Positions 7,251 to 17,801 of a stretch of DNA of 64,000 bases are shown here, one piece after another (the stretch's first letter is position 1; every line of letters begins with the position of its first letter). The stretch is from NCBI RefSeq assembly GCF_027531545.1, contig NZ_JAPZSC010000001.1, forward strand, positions 496,001 through 560,000. The letters run 5' to 3'. The translations under genes and the position numbers were made by a program. This DNA is from Silanimonas sp. (GTDB taxonomy: Bacteria; Pseudomonadota; Gammaproteobacteria; Xanthomonadales; Xanthomonadaceae). The notes below the pieces were generated by a model that saw only the letters and a program-made list of their open reading frames with translations, did not search any database and was not told the DNA's origin.

Positions 7251-9398
7251 TCAGCCGCGCTGCGCCTTGATGTTGGCAACGACGTCTTCGAAGGGCGCCG
7301 GGCGGCCCAGCAGGTAGCCCTGCAGCTCGCCGCAGCCGTGTTCGGCGAGCCAGTCGCGCTGCGGCTCCGTCTCGACACCTTCGGCCACGGTGTCGAGGCC
7401 GAGGCTGCTGGCGAGCAGGATGACCGACGCGCAGATCGCCTCGTCGTCCGGGTCGCCGCCGAGGCCGCGCACGAAGCTGCGGTCGATCTTCAGGCGTTGG
7501 ATCGGCAAGCGCTTGAGGTAGGACAGCGAGGAGTAGCCGGTGCCGAAATCATCGACCGCGATGCCGACGCCCAGCTTCGCGACGCGACGCATCTGCTCGA
7601 TGGTGCTTTCGGCATTCACCATCAGCACGCTTTCGGTGAGTTCGAGCTCGAAGGCGCCGTGGGGAAGCGCGAACTCGGCGACGATGGCTTCGATGTCATC
7701 GAGCAGGTTGTGGTGCAGCTGCGTGGCCGACACGTTCACCGAAAGACGAACGTCGCCCAAGCCCTGCGACACCAGCTCGGCGTGGCGACGCGCGGCGTCG
7801 CGAAGCACCCAGCGCCCGACCTCGACCATCAGCCCGCTTTCCTCCAGCGCGTCGATGAAGTGCCCCGGCGCCAGTAGGCCGCGCTGCGGATGGCGCCAGC
7901 GCAGCAAGGCTTCGAGGCCCTGCGCGCGGCCATCCCAGCGGAACTGCGGCTGGTAGTGCAGCTCGAACTCCTGCCGCTCAACGGCCTCGCGCAGCTGCGA
8001 GATCAGGAACAGGCGCTCGGTGGCGCCCTGGTCGAAGGCCGGCTCGTAGCCAACGGCGCAATTCCGTCCGCGGGCCTTGGCCTGGTACATGGCGATGTCG
8101 GCGCGCTGCAGCAGGATGCCGGCCTCGTCGCCATGCTGCGGGCAGCGCGCATAGCCGATGCTGGCGGTGACGTAGTGCATCGAGCCGGCCAACTCGACCG
8201 GGCGGCGCAACGCCTCGGTGATGCGGTCGACGACGCGCAGCACGTCGGTCTCCACTTCGCCGAGCAGCAGCACCACGAACTCGTCGCCACCGAAGCGCGC
8301 GACGGTGTCGGTCTGCCGCAGGCAGCCCTGCAGGCGGCGCGCGACGGTACGCAGCAGCTCGTCGCCGGCGGCATGGCCCAGCGAGTCGTTCACCAGCTTG
8401 AAGTTGTCGAGGTCGACGAACAGCACCACCAGGTTCAGGCCGAAACGCTTGCTCTCGCGCAGCGCCTGCGCGAGGCGGTCGCGGAACAGCTGGCGGTTCG
8501 GCAGCGTCGTGAGTTCGTCGTGGGTGGCGCGATGCGCGAGCGCCTGCTCGGTGGCCACGCGCTCGCTGACGTCGATCTGCGAACCGACGTAGTGGGTGAG
8601 CACGCCGTTCGCGTCGCGCACCGGCGAGACGACCAATTCGATCCAGTAGGCGCTGCCATCCTTGCGGAAATTGCGCAGCAGCACCTGGCCATCGCGGCCT
8701 TCGCGCAAGGAATGACGCAGGGTCTCCAAACCCGGCTGCTCGCGCTCGGCGCCCTGCAGGAAATTGAGGTTGCGGCCCAGCAGCTCGGCGGCGCGGTAGC
8801 CGCTCATGGCTTCCAGCGCGGCGTTCACGTACACGGTCGGCCAGCCGGCCTGCCGGACATCGACGATGGCCACGCCGGTGGTCGTGGCGTCGAGCGCTCG
8901 CTTGAGCAAGGCGAGGCGATCGATGGCGCCGAGTTCCTCGCTGATGTCGGTGACGCCGCCGATGGCGCGCACCGGATGGCCAGCCGCGTCGCGCAGGATC
9001 ATCAGGCGGTCGCGGGCGTGGCCCGTGCTGCCGTCCGGCTTGTCGAACCGGTAGGCGATCTCCCACTCGACCATGCCGGTGTTCAGGGCCTGCGCATAGC
9101 CCTGGCGCACGCGCTCGCGGTCCTCCGGATGGACCTTGGCGAGCCAGTCGGCGATCTCGTGCGCTGCCGCATCGGCAGGCAGGCCGAACATGCGGCAGAA
9201 GGCCTCGCTGCGCCACAAGGTGTTGCGCTCGAGATCGGCGTCGTAGATGCCGTCGCTGGTGGCGCGGGCAATGAGTGCGAAGCGCTCGCGCTCGCGGGCC
9301 TCGCGCCGCCGGGCGCGCCACAGCGCCAACAACGCCACGCCCATCGCCAGGAGCAGCGCGAGGATGGCGAGGGTGGACGGTGAAGCGCTTGCAGGCAT
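7251..9398 (-). CDS. Membrane-anchored PAS/LOV-like GGDEF-EAL cyclic-di-GMP protein
   Basis: A 715-residue regulator. Order: one N-terminal membrane helix (about 8-27), PAS 1 (about 38-155), a LOV-like PAS 2 (about 165-285), GGDEF (about 290-455) and EAL (about 460-715). The GGDEF active site is intact (370-374), with the inhibitory RxxD site five residues before it (361-364). The EAL motif (496-498) and DDFGTGYSS loop are intact, so synthesis and hydrolysis of cyclic-di-GMP are both possible. PAS 2 matches the LOV flavin pattern (GRN-x-NFLQG, 208-216), but the photoactive cysteine position is leucine 211. It is a single gene, upstream of which lies the oppositely phased saccharopine-like gene on the same strand, 21 bases away. 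Confidence 0.93.
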   Translation of the reverse strand: MPASASPSTLAILALLLAMGVALLALWRARRREARERERFALIARATSDGIYDADLERNTLWRSEAFCRMFGLPADAAAHEIADWLAKVHPEDRERVRQGYAQALNTGMVEWEIAYRFDKPDGSTGHARDRLMILRDAAGHPVRAIGGVTDISEELGAIDRLALLKRALDATTTGVAIVDVRQAGWPTVYVNAALEAMSGYRAAELLGRNLNFLQGAEREQPGLETLRHSLREGRDGQVLLRNFRKDGSAYWIELVVSPVRDANGVLTHYVGSQIDVSERVATEQALAHRATHDELTTLPNRQLFRDRLAQALRESKRFGLNLVVLFVDLDNFKLVNDSLGHAAGDELLRTVARRLQGCLRQTDTVARFGGDEFVVLLLGEVETDVLRVVDRITEALRRPVELAGSMHYVTASIGYARCPQHGDEAGILLQRADIAMYQAKARGRNCAVGYEPAFDQGATERLFLISQLREAVERQEFELHYQPQFRWDGRAQGLEALLRWRHPQRGLLAPGHFIDALEESGLMVEVGRWVLRDAARRHAELVSQGLGDVRLSVNVSATQLHHNLLDDIEAIVAEFALPHGAFELELTESVLMVNAESTIEQMRRVAKLGVGIAVDDFGTGYSSLSYLKRLPIQRLKIDRSFVRGLGGDPDDEAICASVILLASSLGLDTVAEGVETEPQRDWLAEHGCGELQGYLLGRPAPFEDVVANIKAQRG

Positions 9399-9419
9399 GG
9401 CGGCTCCGAGGGGACGCCG

Positions 9420-10463
9420 TCAGCCTACCAGCGTCACCCCCGGCAGGCCGAGCACGTAGTCGGCGCCCATCAGCATCGACGGGGTCTTGAAGCCGGGCTC
9501 GGCGCCGCCCTCGAGCAGGCGCTGAGTGATGCCCAGCGCGGCCGTCACCGTCAGGTCATAGCCGTTCGGCGTGCGCAGCTGGCGCTTCAGTTCGCGGCCA
9601 TCCGCGGTGCGCGCTTCACCCCACACCAGCGTGTCGGTCTTGCCGCGCTTCGACTCCGAAGGGCCACGCACGCTCTTCTCGACGCGGGCCTTCATGAAGC
9701 GCTGCACCGGGCCGAGGCCCAGCAGGGGCCGGACAAGGCGCAGGCGCCGGACGCGACCGATGACGGCCGGCGGCACCGCCATGTAGACCTCGATGTCCGG
9801 GATGCCGGTGCTCACGTAGGCCGTGTAGACATCGCCCCACGGGATGGTCATGGCCGTGCGGGGCTCGCCGTCGCGATCGAAGGTGCGGCTCTTCCACGCC
9901 AGCGGCACCGTGGTCATCTGGCCGCGGATGCGGGCGCGGCCGCCCTTGCCGAGGCCCTCGACACTGGTCTTGGCCGTTCCCGGGCTGGGGCCGCCGCCGG
10001 CTTCGAAGGCGAGCACGAGCGAGGTGGCATCGGGCAGGTCGCGCTTCAGCTGCGCCGCGAGGCAGTCGGTGGGCACCACGTCGAAGCCGGAACCCGGCAG
10101 CACGACGATGCCGGCCGCCTTCGCCCGCGCATCCTGCTGGTGGCAGTGCGCGAAGACGTCGATCTCACCGGTGATGTCGAGGTAGTGCGCCTTCCCGCGC
10201 AGGCAGGCCTCGAGCATCGGGGCGCAGGTTTCGGAGAACGGCCCCGCGCAGTGCAGCACCAGCGTGACGCCGCGAAGGCCCAGGTCGAGCGCAGCGGGCT
10301 CGAGGCCGAACACGCGCACCTCGAGGCCGCCGAGCTCGCGCGCCATCGCCTCGAGCTCCTCGCGGCGGCGGCCGGCGAGGATGGGCTTCATCCCGCGCGC
10401 CACCGCTGCCTTCGCCATCAGGCGGCCGGTGTAGCCGTTCGCGCCGTAGATCATCCACGTCAT
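9420..10463 (-). CDS. Saccharopine dehydrogenase-like NAD(P)-binding protein
   Basis: A 347-residue protein with an N-terminal Rossmann loop of the type YGANGYTGRL at residues 6-15, followed by a GRR dinucleotide contact. This is the pattern of the saccharopine dehydrogenase/trans-acting enoyl reductase-like family (for example mycobacterial Rv2449c-like proteins), not true lysine-pathway enzymes. Its likely role is a redox step in lipid metabolism, but this is inference. It follows the SDR gene on the same strand by 13 bases and is probably co-transcribed with it, a pairing consistent with fatty-acyl or lipid redox chemistry. Confidence 0.85.
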   Translation of the reverse strand: MTWMIYGANGYTGRLMAKAAVARGMKPILAGRRREELEAMARELGGLEVRVFGLEPAALDLGLRGVTLVLHCAGPFSETCAPMLEACLRGKAHYLDITGEIDVFAHCHQQDARAKAAGIVVLPGSGFDVVPTDCLAAQLKRDLPDATSLVLAFEAGGGPSPGTAKTSVEGLGKGGRARIRGQMTTVPLAWKSRTFDRDGEPRTAMTIPWGDVYTAYVSTGIPDIEVYMAVPPAVIGRVRRLRLVRPLLGLGPVQRFMKARVEKSVRGPSESKRGKTDTLVWGEARTADGRELKRQLRTPNGYDLTVTAALGITQRLLEGGAEPGFKTPSMLMGADYVLGLPGVTLVG

Positions 10464-10476
10464 CGCATCGTCTCCG

Positions 10477-11301
10477 TCAGCCGCGGCGCATCGCGCCGGC
10501 GGTTTCCATCAGCTTCTTGAAGTACCAGTTCGGGAACCAGCGCTTGAGGCGCCAGCGCATCGGCTCGTGCTTCGTGGGCAGCACGAGGAAGGTGCGGGCC
10601 TGCAGGGCGGCGTAGGTCGCGTCGGCCACGGAATCGAGGGTGTCCGGGCTCTTGTCCATCATCCGCGAAGCCATGCCGCGCACCTTGGTGTCGCCGTGGA
10701 AGTTCTCCAGCAGGTTGGTGCGGAAGAACGCCGGGCAGAGCACCGAGACATCGACGCCGGTGCCGTGCATCTCGGCGCGCAGCTGCTCCGAGAAGGCCAC
10801 CACGCCGGCCTTGGCCACGCCGTAGCTCATGATGCCGGGCGCACCGGCAAGGCCGGCGAAACTGGCGGTGCTGACGACGTGGCCACGGCCGCGCTCGACC
10901 ATGCCGGGCAGGAAGGCCAGCGTGCCGCGGACAACGCTGAGCAGGTCCACCTCGATCAGCCGCCGCCACTCGGCCATGTCGGTGCTGAGCAGCGCGCCGC
11001 CGCTGGCGATGCCGGCATTGTTGACGAGCACGTCGACACCGCCGACGGCCGCGTCGACATCGGCCTTCAGCGCGTCGATGGAGGCGTCGTCACCGACATC
11101 GGCCTGGAAGGCAAGGTGGCCGTCACCGGGCAGGCCCGACGCGGCCGCCTGCGCCCGCGCGGAGTCGAGATCGACGCAGAGCACGCGTGCCCCGTCGCGG
11201 GCGTAGCGCTGCGCAAGGGCGAGGCCAAGCCCGCTGCCAGCGCCGGTGATGAGCACGCGCGGGCGCGTGGTGGAGGCGGGGTTCGTCGAGCCAGCAGCCA
11301 T
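10477..11301 (-). CDS. SDR family oxidoreductase
   Basis: A 274-residue classical short-chain dehydrogenase/reductase. It has the nucleotide loop TGAGSGLG (19-26), NNAG (94-97), the catalytic Ser in the STASFAG stretch and the YxxxK pair at Tyr160/Lys164. The C-terminal tail is basic and ends in a short helix, as in membrane-associated acyl-reductase-like SDRs. It likely reduces or oxidises a hydrophobic alcohol or ketone. It is the first gene of a two-gene unit with the saccharopine-dehydrogenase-like protein, and divergent from another SDR with only about 70 bases between them. Confidence 0.9.
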   Translation of the reverse strand: MAAGSTNPASTTRPRVLITGAGSGLGLALAQRYARDGARVLCVDLDSARAQAAASGLPGDGHLAFQADVGDDASIDALKADVDAAVGGVDVLVNNAGIASGGALLSTDMAEWRRLIEVDLLSVVRGTLAFLPGMVERGRGHVVSTASFAGLAGAPGIMSYGVAKAGVVAFSEQLRAEMHGTGVDVSVLCPAFFRTNLLENFHGDTKVRGMASRMMDKSPDTLDSVADATYAALQARTFLVLPTKHEPMRWRLKRWFPNWYFKKLMETAGAMRRG

Positions 11302-11373
11302 CGGCAGTCCGTACGCAGGGGTGTGGTAGGTTCACGAGCGTAACGCACTGCGCCTTGCCTGATGGAGTGAATG

Positions 11374-12165
11374 ATGAGTGACACCGCCTCGAACGCCGCT
11401 TCGGCCGCCGCCCTGTTCTCGTTGGCCGGTCGCACGGCCCTCGTCACCGGCGCCTCGCGGGGCATCGGCGAATCGATCGCCCACCTGCTCGCCGCGCAGG
11501 GCGCGCACGTCATCTGCACCAGTCGCAAGGTCGAAGCCTGCGAGGCGGTGGCCGAAGCCATCCGCGCGGCGGGCGGCAGCGCCGAGGCACGCGCCGTGCA
11601 CATCGGCGACCCGGCCGCGATCGAAGCGCTGTTCGCCGCCCTAGACGCCGAAGGCAAGACCGTCTCGCTGCTGGTGAACAACGCCGCAGCCAACCCCTAC
11701 TTCGGCCCGATGCTCGACATGGACCTCGTGGCATACGAGAAGACCGTGGAAGTGAACCTGCGCGGCTACTTCTGGGCCACGGTGCAGGCGGCGAAGCGCA
11801 TGGCGAAGGCCGGCGGCGGCAGTGTCGTCAACGTCGCTTCGGTGAACGCGAAGCGCCCGGCCCCCGGCCAGGGCATCTATTCGATGACCAAGGCCGGCAT
11901 CGTCAACATGACGGAAGGCTTCGCCAAGGAACTCGCGGCGCAGAAGGTGCGCGTCAATGCGGTGCTGCCCGGCCTCACCGACACCAAGTTCGCCAGCGCG
12001 ATCACCGGCAACCCGAAGATGATGGGGATGATGAGCCAGCTGATCCCGCAGGGCCGCGCCGCGCAACCCGACGAGATCGCACCGGCGGTGCTGTTCCTGC
12101 TCAGCGACGCCGCGAGCTACGTGACCGGCACGACGCTGACCGTGGACGGCGGCTACCTCGCCTGA
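11374..12165 (+). CDS. SDR family oxidoreductase
   Basis: A 263-residue classical SDR with the loop TGASRGIG near residues 25-32, NNAA, an asparagine-serine pair in the VNVASVN stretch and a YSMTK catalytic motif. The C-terminus ends 'TLTVDGGYLA', typical of the FabG/glucose-dehydrogenase-like group. The substrate is unknown. Two in-frame ATG codons are adjacent (11371 and 11374); the second is given because it makes MSDTAS. It is divergent from the SDR at 10477, and the two share a compact promoter region. Confidence 0.9.
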   Translation: MSDTASNAASAAALFSLAGRTALVTGASRGIGESIAHLLAAQGAHVICTSRKVEACEAVAEAIRAAGGSAEARAVHIGDPAAIEALFAALDAEGKTVSLLVNNAAANPYFGPMLDMDLVAYEKTVEVNLRGYFWATVQAAKRMAKAGGGSVVNVASVNAKRPAPGQGIYSMTKAGIVNMTEGFAKELAAQKVRVNAVLPGLTDTKFASAITGNPKMMGMMSQLIPQGRAAQPDEIAPAVLFLLSDAASYVTGTTLTVDGGYLA

Positions 12166-12199
12166 AGGCGCGTCGCGTCGCCGCGACGCGCCACGGCAC

Positions 12200-12538
12200 T
12201 CACCAGTCGTAGCGGCGCTCGAACGTGGCGACGCTGCCGTCGGCGCGGGTCAGGGTGCGGGCGTAGAGCTCGCGCGGGCCGAGGTCGTCGTCGACGAAGC
12301 CGTGCACCGTGACGGTCTCGCCGACGTCGGCCGGCACCCAGTTCGGGCCCACGTACACGCGGATGCTGCCGGTGGCGTCGGCGAGGCGGAACTCGTCCTC
12401 GTCGGTGATGCGCTCGACGGTGCCCTTGACGGTGACCATGCTGCCGCGCTGCGCGTCGGCGATCGGGGTGATGCGCTCGGCGGCAACGGCGAGGGCCGGC
12501 ACGAGGGCGAGGAGAAGAGCGGCGGCGAAGGACTTCAT
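12200..12538 (-). CDS. YgiW/YdeI-type BOF (OB-fold) periplasmic protein
   Basis: A 112-residue protein with a cleavable signal peptide (MKSFAAALLLALVPALAVAA) followed by a single small OB-fold domain carrying the GTVERITDEDEFRLAD pattern of the BOF family. The longer frame to 12589 adds residues before the signal peptide, so the ATG at 12538 is chosen. BOF proteins are periplasmic stress-tolerance factors; enteric ygiW sits next to the qseBC two-component genes. Here the gene follows a response regulator and sensor kinase on the same strand, 99 bases downstream of the kinase stop, so a similar functional link is likely. Confidence 0.85.
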   Translation of the reverse strand: MKSFAAALLLALVPALAVAAERITPIADAQRGSMVTVKGTVERITDEDEFRLADATGSIRVYVGPNWVPADVGETVTVHGFVDDDLGPRELYARTLTRADGSVATFERRYDW

Positions 12539-12637
12539 AGCGGGACTCCGGCAGTGAGGGGGGTGGGGTGCCGGAACCTCCGGCGCCATCCACGGAAGCC
12601 ATGCTGGAACACGCCCCTGACGCGAACCTGACGGGCT

Positions 12638-13978
12638 TCAGCGCTCCCTGAACCGGAGCACGAACGCCGCGCCGCCGTCGGCCGGCGAATCGATGAGCAC
12701 CTCGCCGCCCTGCGCACGCTGCACGCGCTCCACGATGGCAAGGCCGAGGCCCGCGCCACCGGGCGCGGCATCGGCACCCCGCCAGAAGGGCTGGAACAGG
12801 GAGCGCCCCGCGCCGGGTGGAAGGCCCGGGCCGCGATCGCGGACGCGCACCTCGGGGCCGGGCCCGACCGTGACGTCGACCACGCCCGCCCCGCCGTGCA
12901 CGATCGCGTTCTCCACGAGGTTGGAGAGCGCGAGCTCGAGGGCGTCGGGGTCGGCGGCGACGATGATCGGCACCGCCGGCAGTTCGAGGGCGAGTTCCAC
13001 CCCGCGCAAGGCGGCGAACGCGGCCAGCGCGGTGGCGACGCGCGAAGCCCCCGCACGCAGGTCCGCGCGCACGGACTCGTCGACCTGCAATGCATCGGCA
13101 TTCGCCGAGGCGAGCACCTGGCGCACCGTGCGCGAGAGCGCGACCACGTCGGCGCGCAGTTGGTCGGTCGCGGGCCCGGGAGGAAGCGCATCCAGGCGCG
13201 CGGCGAGGACCGCCACCGGCGTACGCAAGGCGTGGGCGGCCTCCGCGGCGCGGCGCTTTTCGGCGGACAACGCGTCGTTCAGGCGATCCAGCGAGAGACG
13301 CGTGGCGTCGACGAGGTCGATGATCTCGGAGGGCAGGTCGGCGGCCGGCAAGGGCGCGGGCAACTGGCCAGGGCGAATACTCCGCGCCCAGCGCGCCGCG
13401 GCCGTGACGGGCGAGAGGCCGCGGCGGATCAGCACGGCATTCGCAGCGATGAGCAGCACGACCACCGGCACGATGGGCAGCCAGATGTGGTCGACGAACT
13501 CCGCGAGCAGTGCGCGCGGCAGCAGGTGTGCGGGGTCCTCGTGCATCACGAAGACGAGGCGCAGCTCGCGCCCCCCCAACGTGGCCTTCTTCGAGGCGAT
13601 CAGCAGCGAGCGCGAACCCGACTTCCGGTGGGCGAGCCAGTCGTCGGCGAAAGCGGCTTCCTCGAAGGCGCGCCGCGGCACGAGGCCGGGATTCGCCGCG
13701 TCGAGCACACGCCCTTCCGCATCCGCCACGACGAAGGCGTATGCCTCGGGATGCGCCTCGTACAGCGCCCGCGCCGACGCCTCGACGCGCCCCTCGGCGG
13801 GGTCGAAAGCCTCGGACACGAGGCCCAGTCGATGCTCGACGACTTCGCCCTCCATCGCTCGGCGGTCAAATCCGTAGTAGAGACCCACGGCCAGCATGTT
13901 GACGACCAGCGCCGCGCCGGAGATCGCGAACAGGCGGGTCGTGAGGCGCGAGGCGAGCGAACGCGGCGATGCGCTCAT
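12638..13978 (-). CDS. Two-component sensor histidine kinase
   Basis: A 446-residue membrane kinase. TM1 (about 12-37) and TM2 (about 164-184) bracket a periplasmic sensor domain of about 125 residues. A linker leads to the dimerisation helix with phospho-acceptor His249 in AHALRTP. The ATPase domain has the N box (LVENAIVHG), G1 (RDRGPGLPPG) and G2 (GGAGLGLAIV). The architecture and genomic position resemble QseC/PmrB-type kinases; the ligand is unknown. The ATG at 13978 overlaps the response regulator stop (ATGA), giving tight coupling. An upstream ATG at 14005 would lie inside the regulator gene and is less likely. Confidence 0.93.
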   Translation of the reverse strand: MSASPRSLASRLTTRLFAISGAALVVNMLAVGLYYGFDRRAMEGEVVEHRLGLVSEAFDPAEGRVEASARALYEAHPEAYAFVVADAEGRVLDAANPGLVPRRAFEEAAFADDWLAHRKSGSRSLLIASKKATLGGRELRLVFVMHEDPAHLLPRALLAEFVDHIWLPIVPVVVLLIAANAVLIRRGLSPVTAAARWARSIRPGQLPAPLPAADLPSEIIDLVDATRLSLDRLNDALSAEKRRAAEAAHALRTPVAVLAARLDALPPGPATDQLRADVVALSRTVRQVLASANADALQVDESVRADLRAGASRVATALAAFAALRGVELALELPAVPIIVAADPDALELALSNLVENAIVHGGAGVVDVTVGPGPEVRVRDRGPGLPPGAGRSLFQPFWRGADAAPGGAGLGLAIVERVQRAQGGEVLIDSPADGGAAFVLRFRER

Positions 13979-14652
13979 GGCGCGACCTCCTTCACCAGCA
14001 TCCAACCAAGACCGCGGACGGTCACGATCGGCAGCGGACAGCCGACGGCGGCCAAAGCACGGCGCAAGCGCGACATGCCAGCCTCGAGGGCGTTCGGCCC
14101 CACCTCATCGTCGAAGCCGTAGATCGCCTCCTCGAGGGCGCCGCGCGCCACCACCCGGCCCGCCGCTCGCATCAGTTGCTCGAGGATGGCCGTCTCGCGA
14201 CGTCCGAGCATCACGGGGCGGCCATCGGCCACCACGCTTCGATTCACCGTGTCGAACGCGATCGGGCCCACCTGCAGCGTGGTCGCGGCTCGCTCGCCGG
14301 GGCGTCGCAAGACGGCGCGGCAGCGCGCTGCCAGCTCCCGCATCTCGACCGGCTTGAGGATGTAGTCGTCGGCACCGCCATCGAGGCCGGCCAAGCGGTC
14401 CTCGAGCGCGTCGCGGGCGGTCAGCACGATCACCGGGACGCGACCGCCGTCGCGCAAAGCCGGCAACAGACGCAGGCCGTCGCCGTCCGGCAGCCCGAGG
14501 TCCAACAGCACCAGTCCGTAGTCGGCCGTGCTCGCCATGGCGCGTGCCTCGCGGGCGGTGCCGGCGTGATCGACGGTGAAACCTGCCCGGGCCAGGGCGT
14601 CGCCAATGGCCTCGGCAAGCGGTGGATGGTCTTCGACCAGAAGCAGGCGCAT
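13975..14652 (-). CDS. OmpR/PhoB-family response regulator
   Basis: A 225-residue regulator: receiver domain with acidic pocket Glu7/Asp8, phospho-acceptor Asp51, the conserved Thr-Ala switch (LTARD) and Lys101, followed by a C-terminal winged-helix DNA-binding domain of the OmpR type. The ATG at 14652 places the receiver MRLLLVEDH at the start; an earlier codon at 14694 would add an unlikely leader. It heads a unit with the kinase and the BOF protein, which suggests a QseB/PreA-like envelope-sensing circuit that may control the BOF gene. Divergent from the GST gene. Confidence 0.94.
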   Translation of the reverse strand: MRLLLVEDHPPLAEAIGDALARAGFTVDHAGTAREARAMASTADYGLVLLDLGLPDGDGLRLLPALRDGGRVPVIVLTARDALEDRLAGLDGGADDYILKPVEMRELAARCRAVLRRPGERAATTLQVGPIAFDTVNRSVVADGRPVMLGRRETAILEQLMRAAGRVVARGALEEAIYGFDDEVGPNALEAGMSRLRRALAAVGCPLPIVTVRGLGWMLVKEVAP

Positions 14653-14702
14653 GTCGTTCCTCCTTGCGGCCAGCGTGCCGGCGGAGCCTGACACAGGCCT
14701 GA

Positions 14703-17765
<3,063 letters not shown>

Positions 17766-17788
17766 CGTGGCGGGCGCACGCCGCCCGC

Positions 17789-17794
17789 TACAAT
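17789..17794 (+). promoter_or_regulatory. Extended -10 element of uvrD
   Basis: TACAAT preceded by GC lies so that the predicted transcription start (about 17801) falls at the uvrD ATG (17802). No good -35 is visible. The transcript would be leaderless. This is inferred from sequence spacing only. Confidence 0.45.
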
Positions 17795-17801
17795 CCGCGG
17801 C

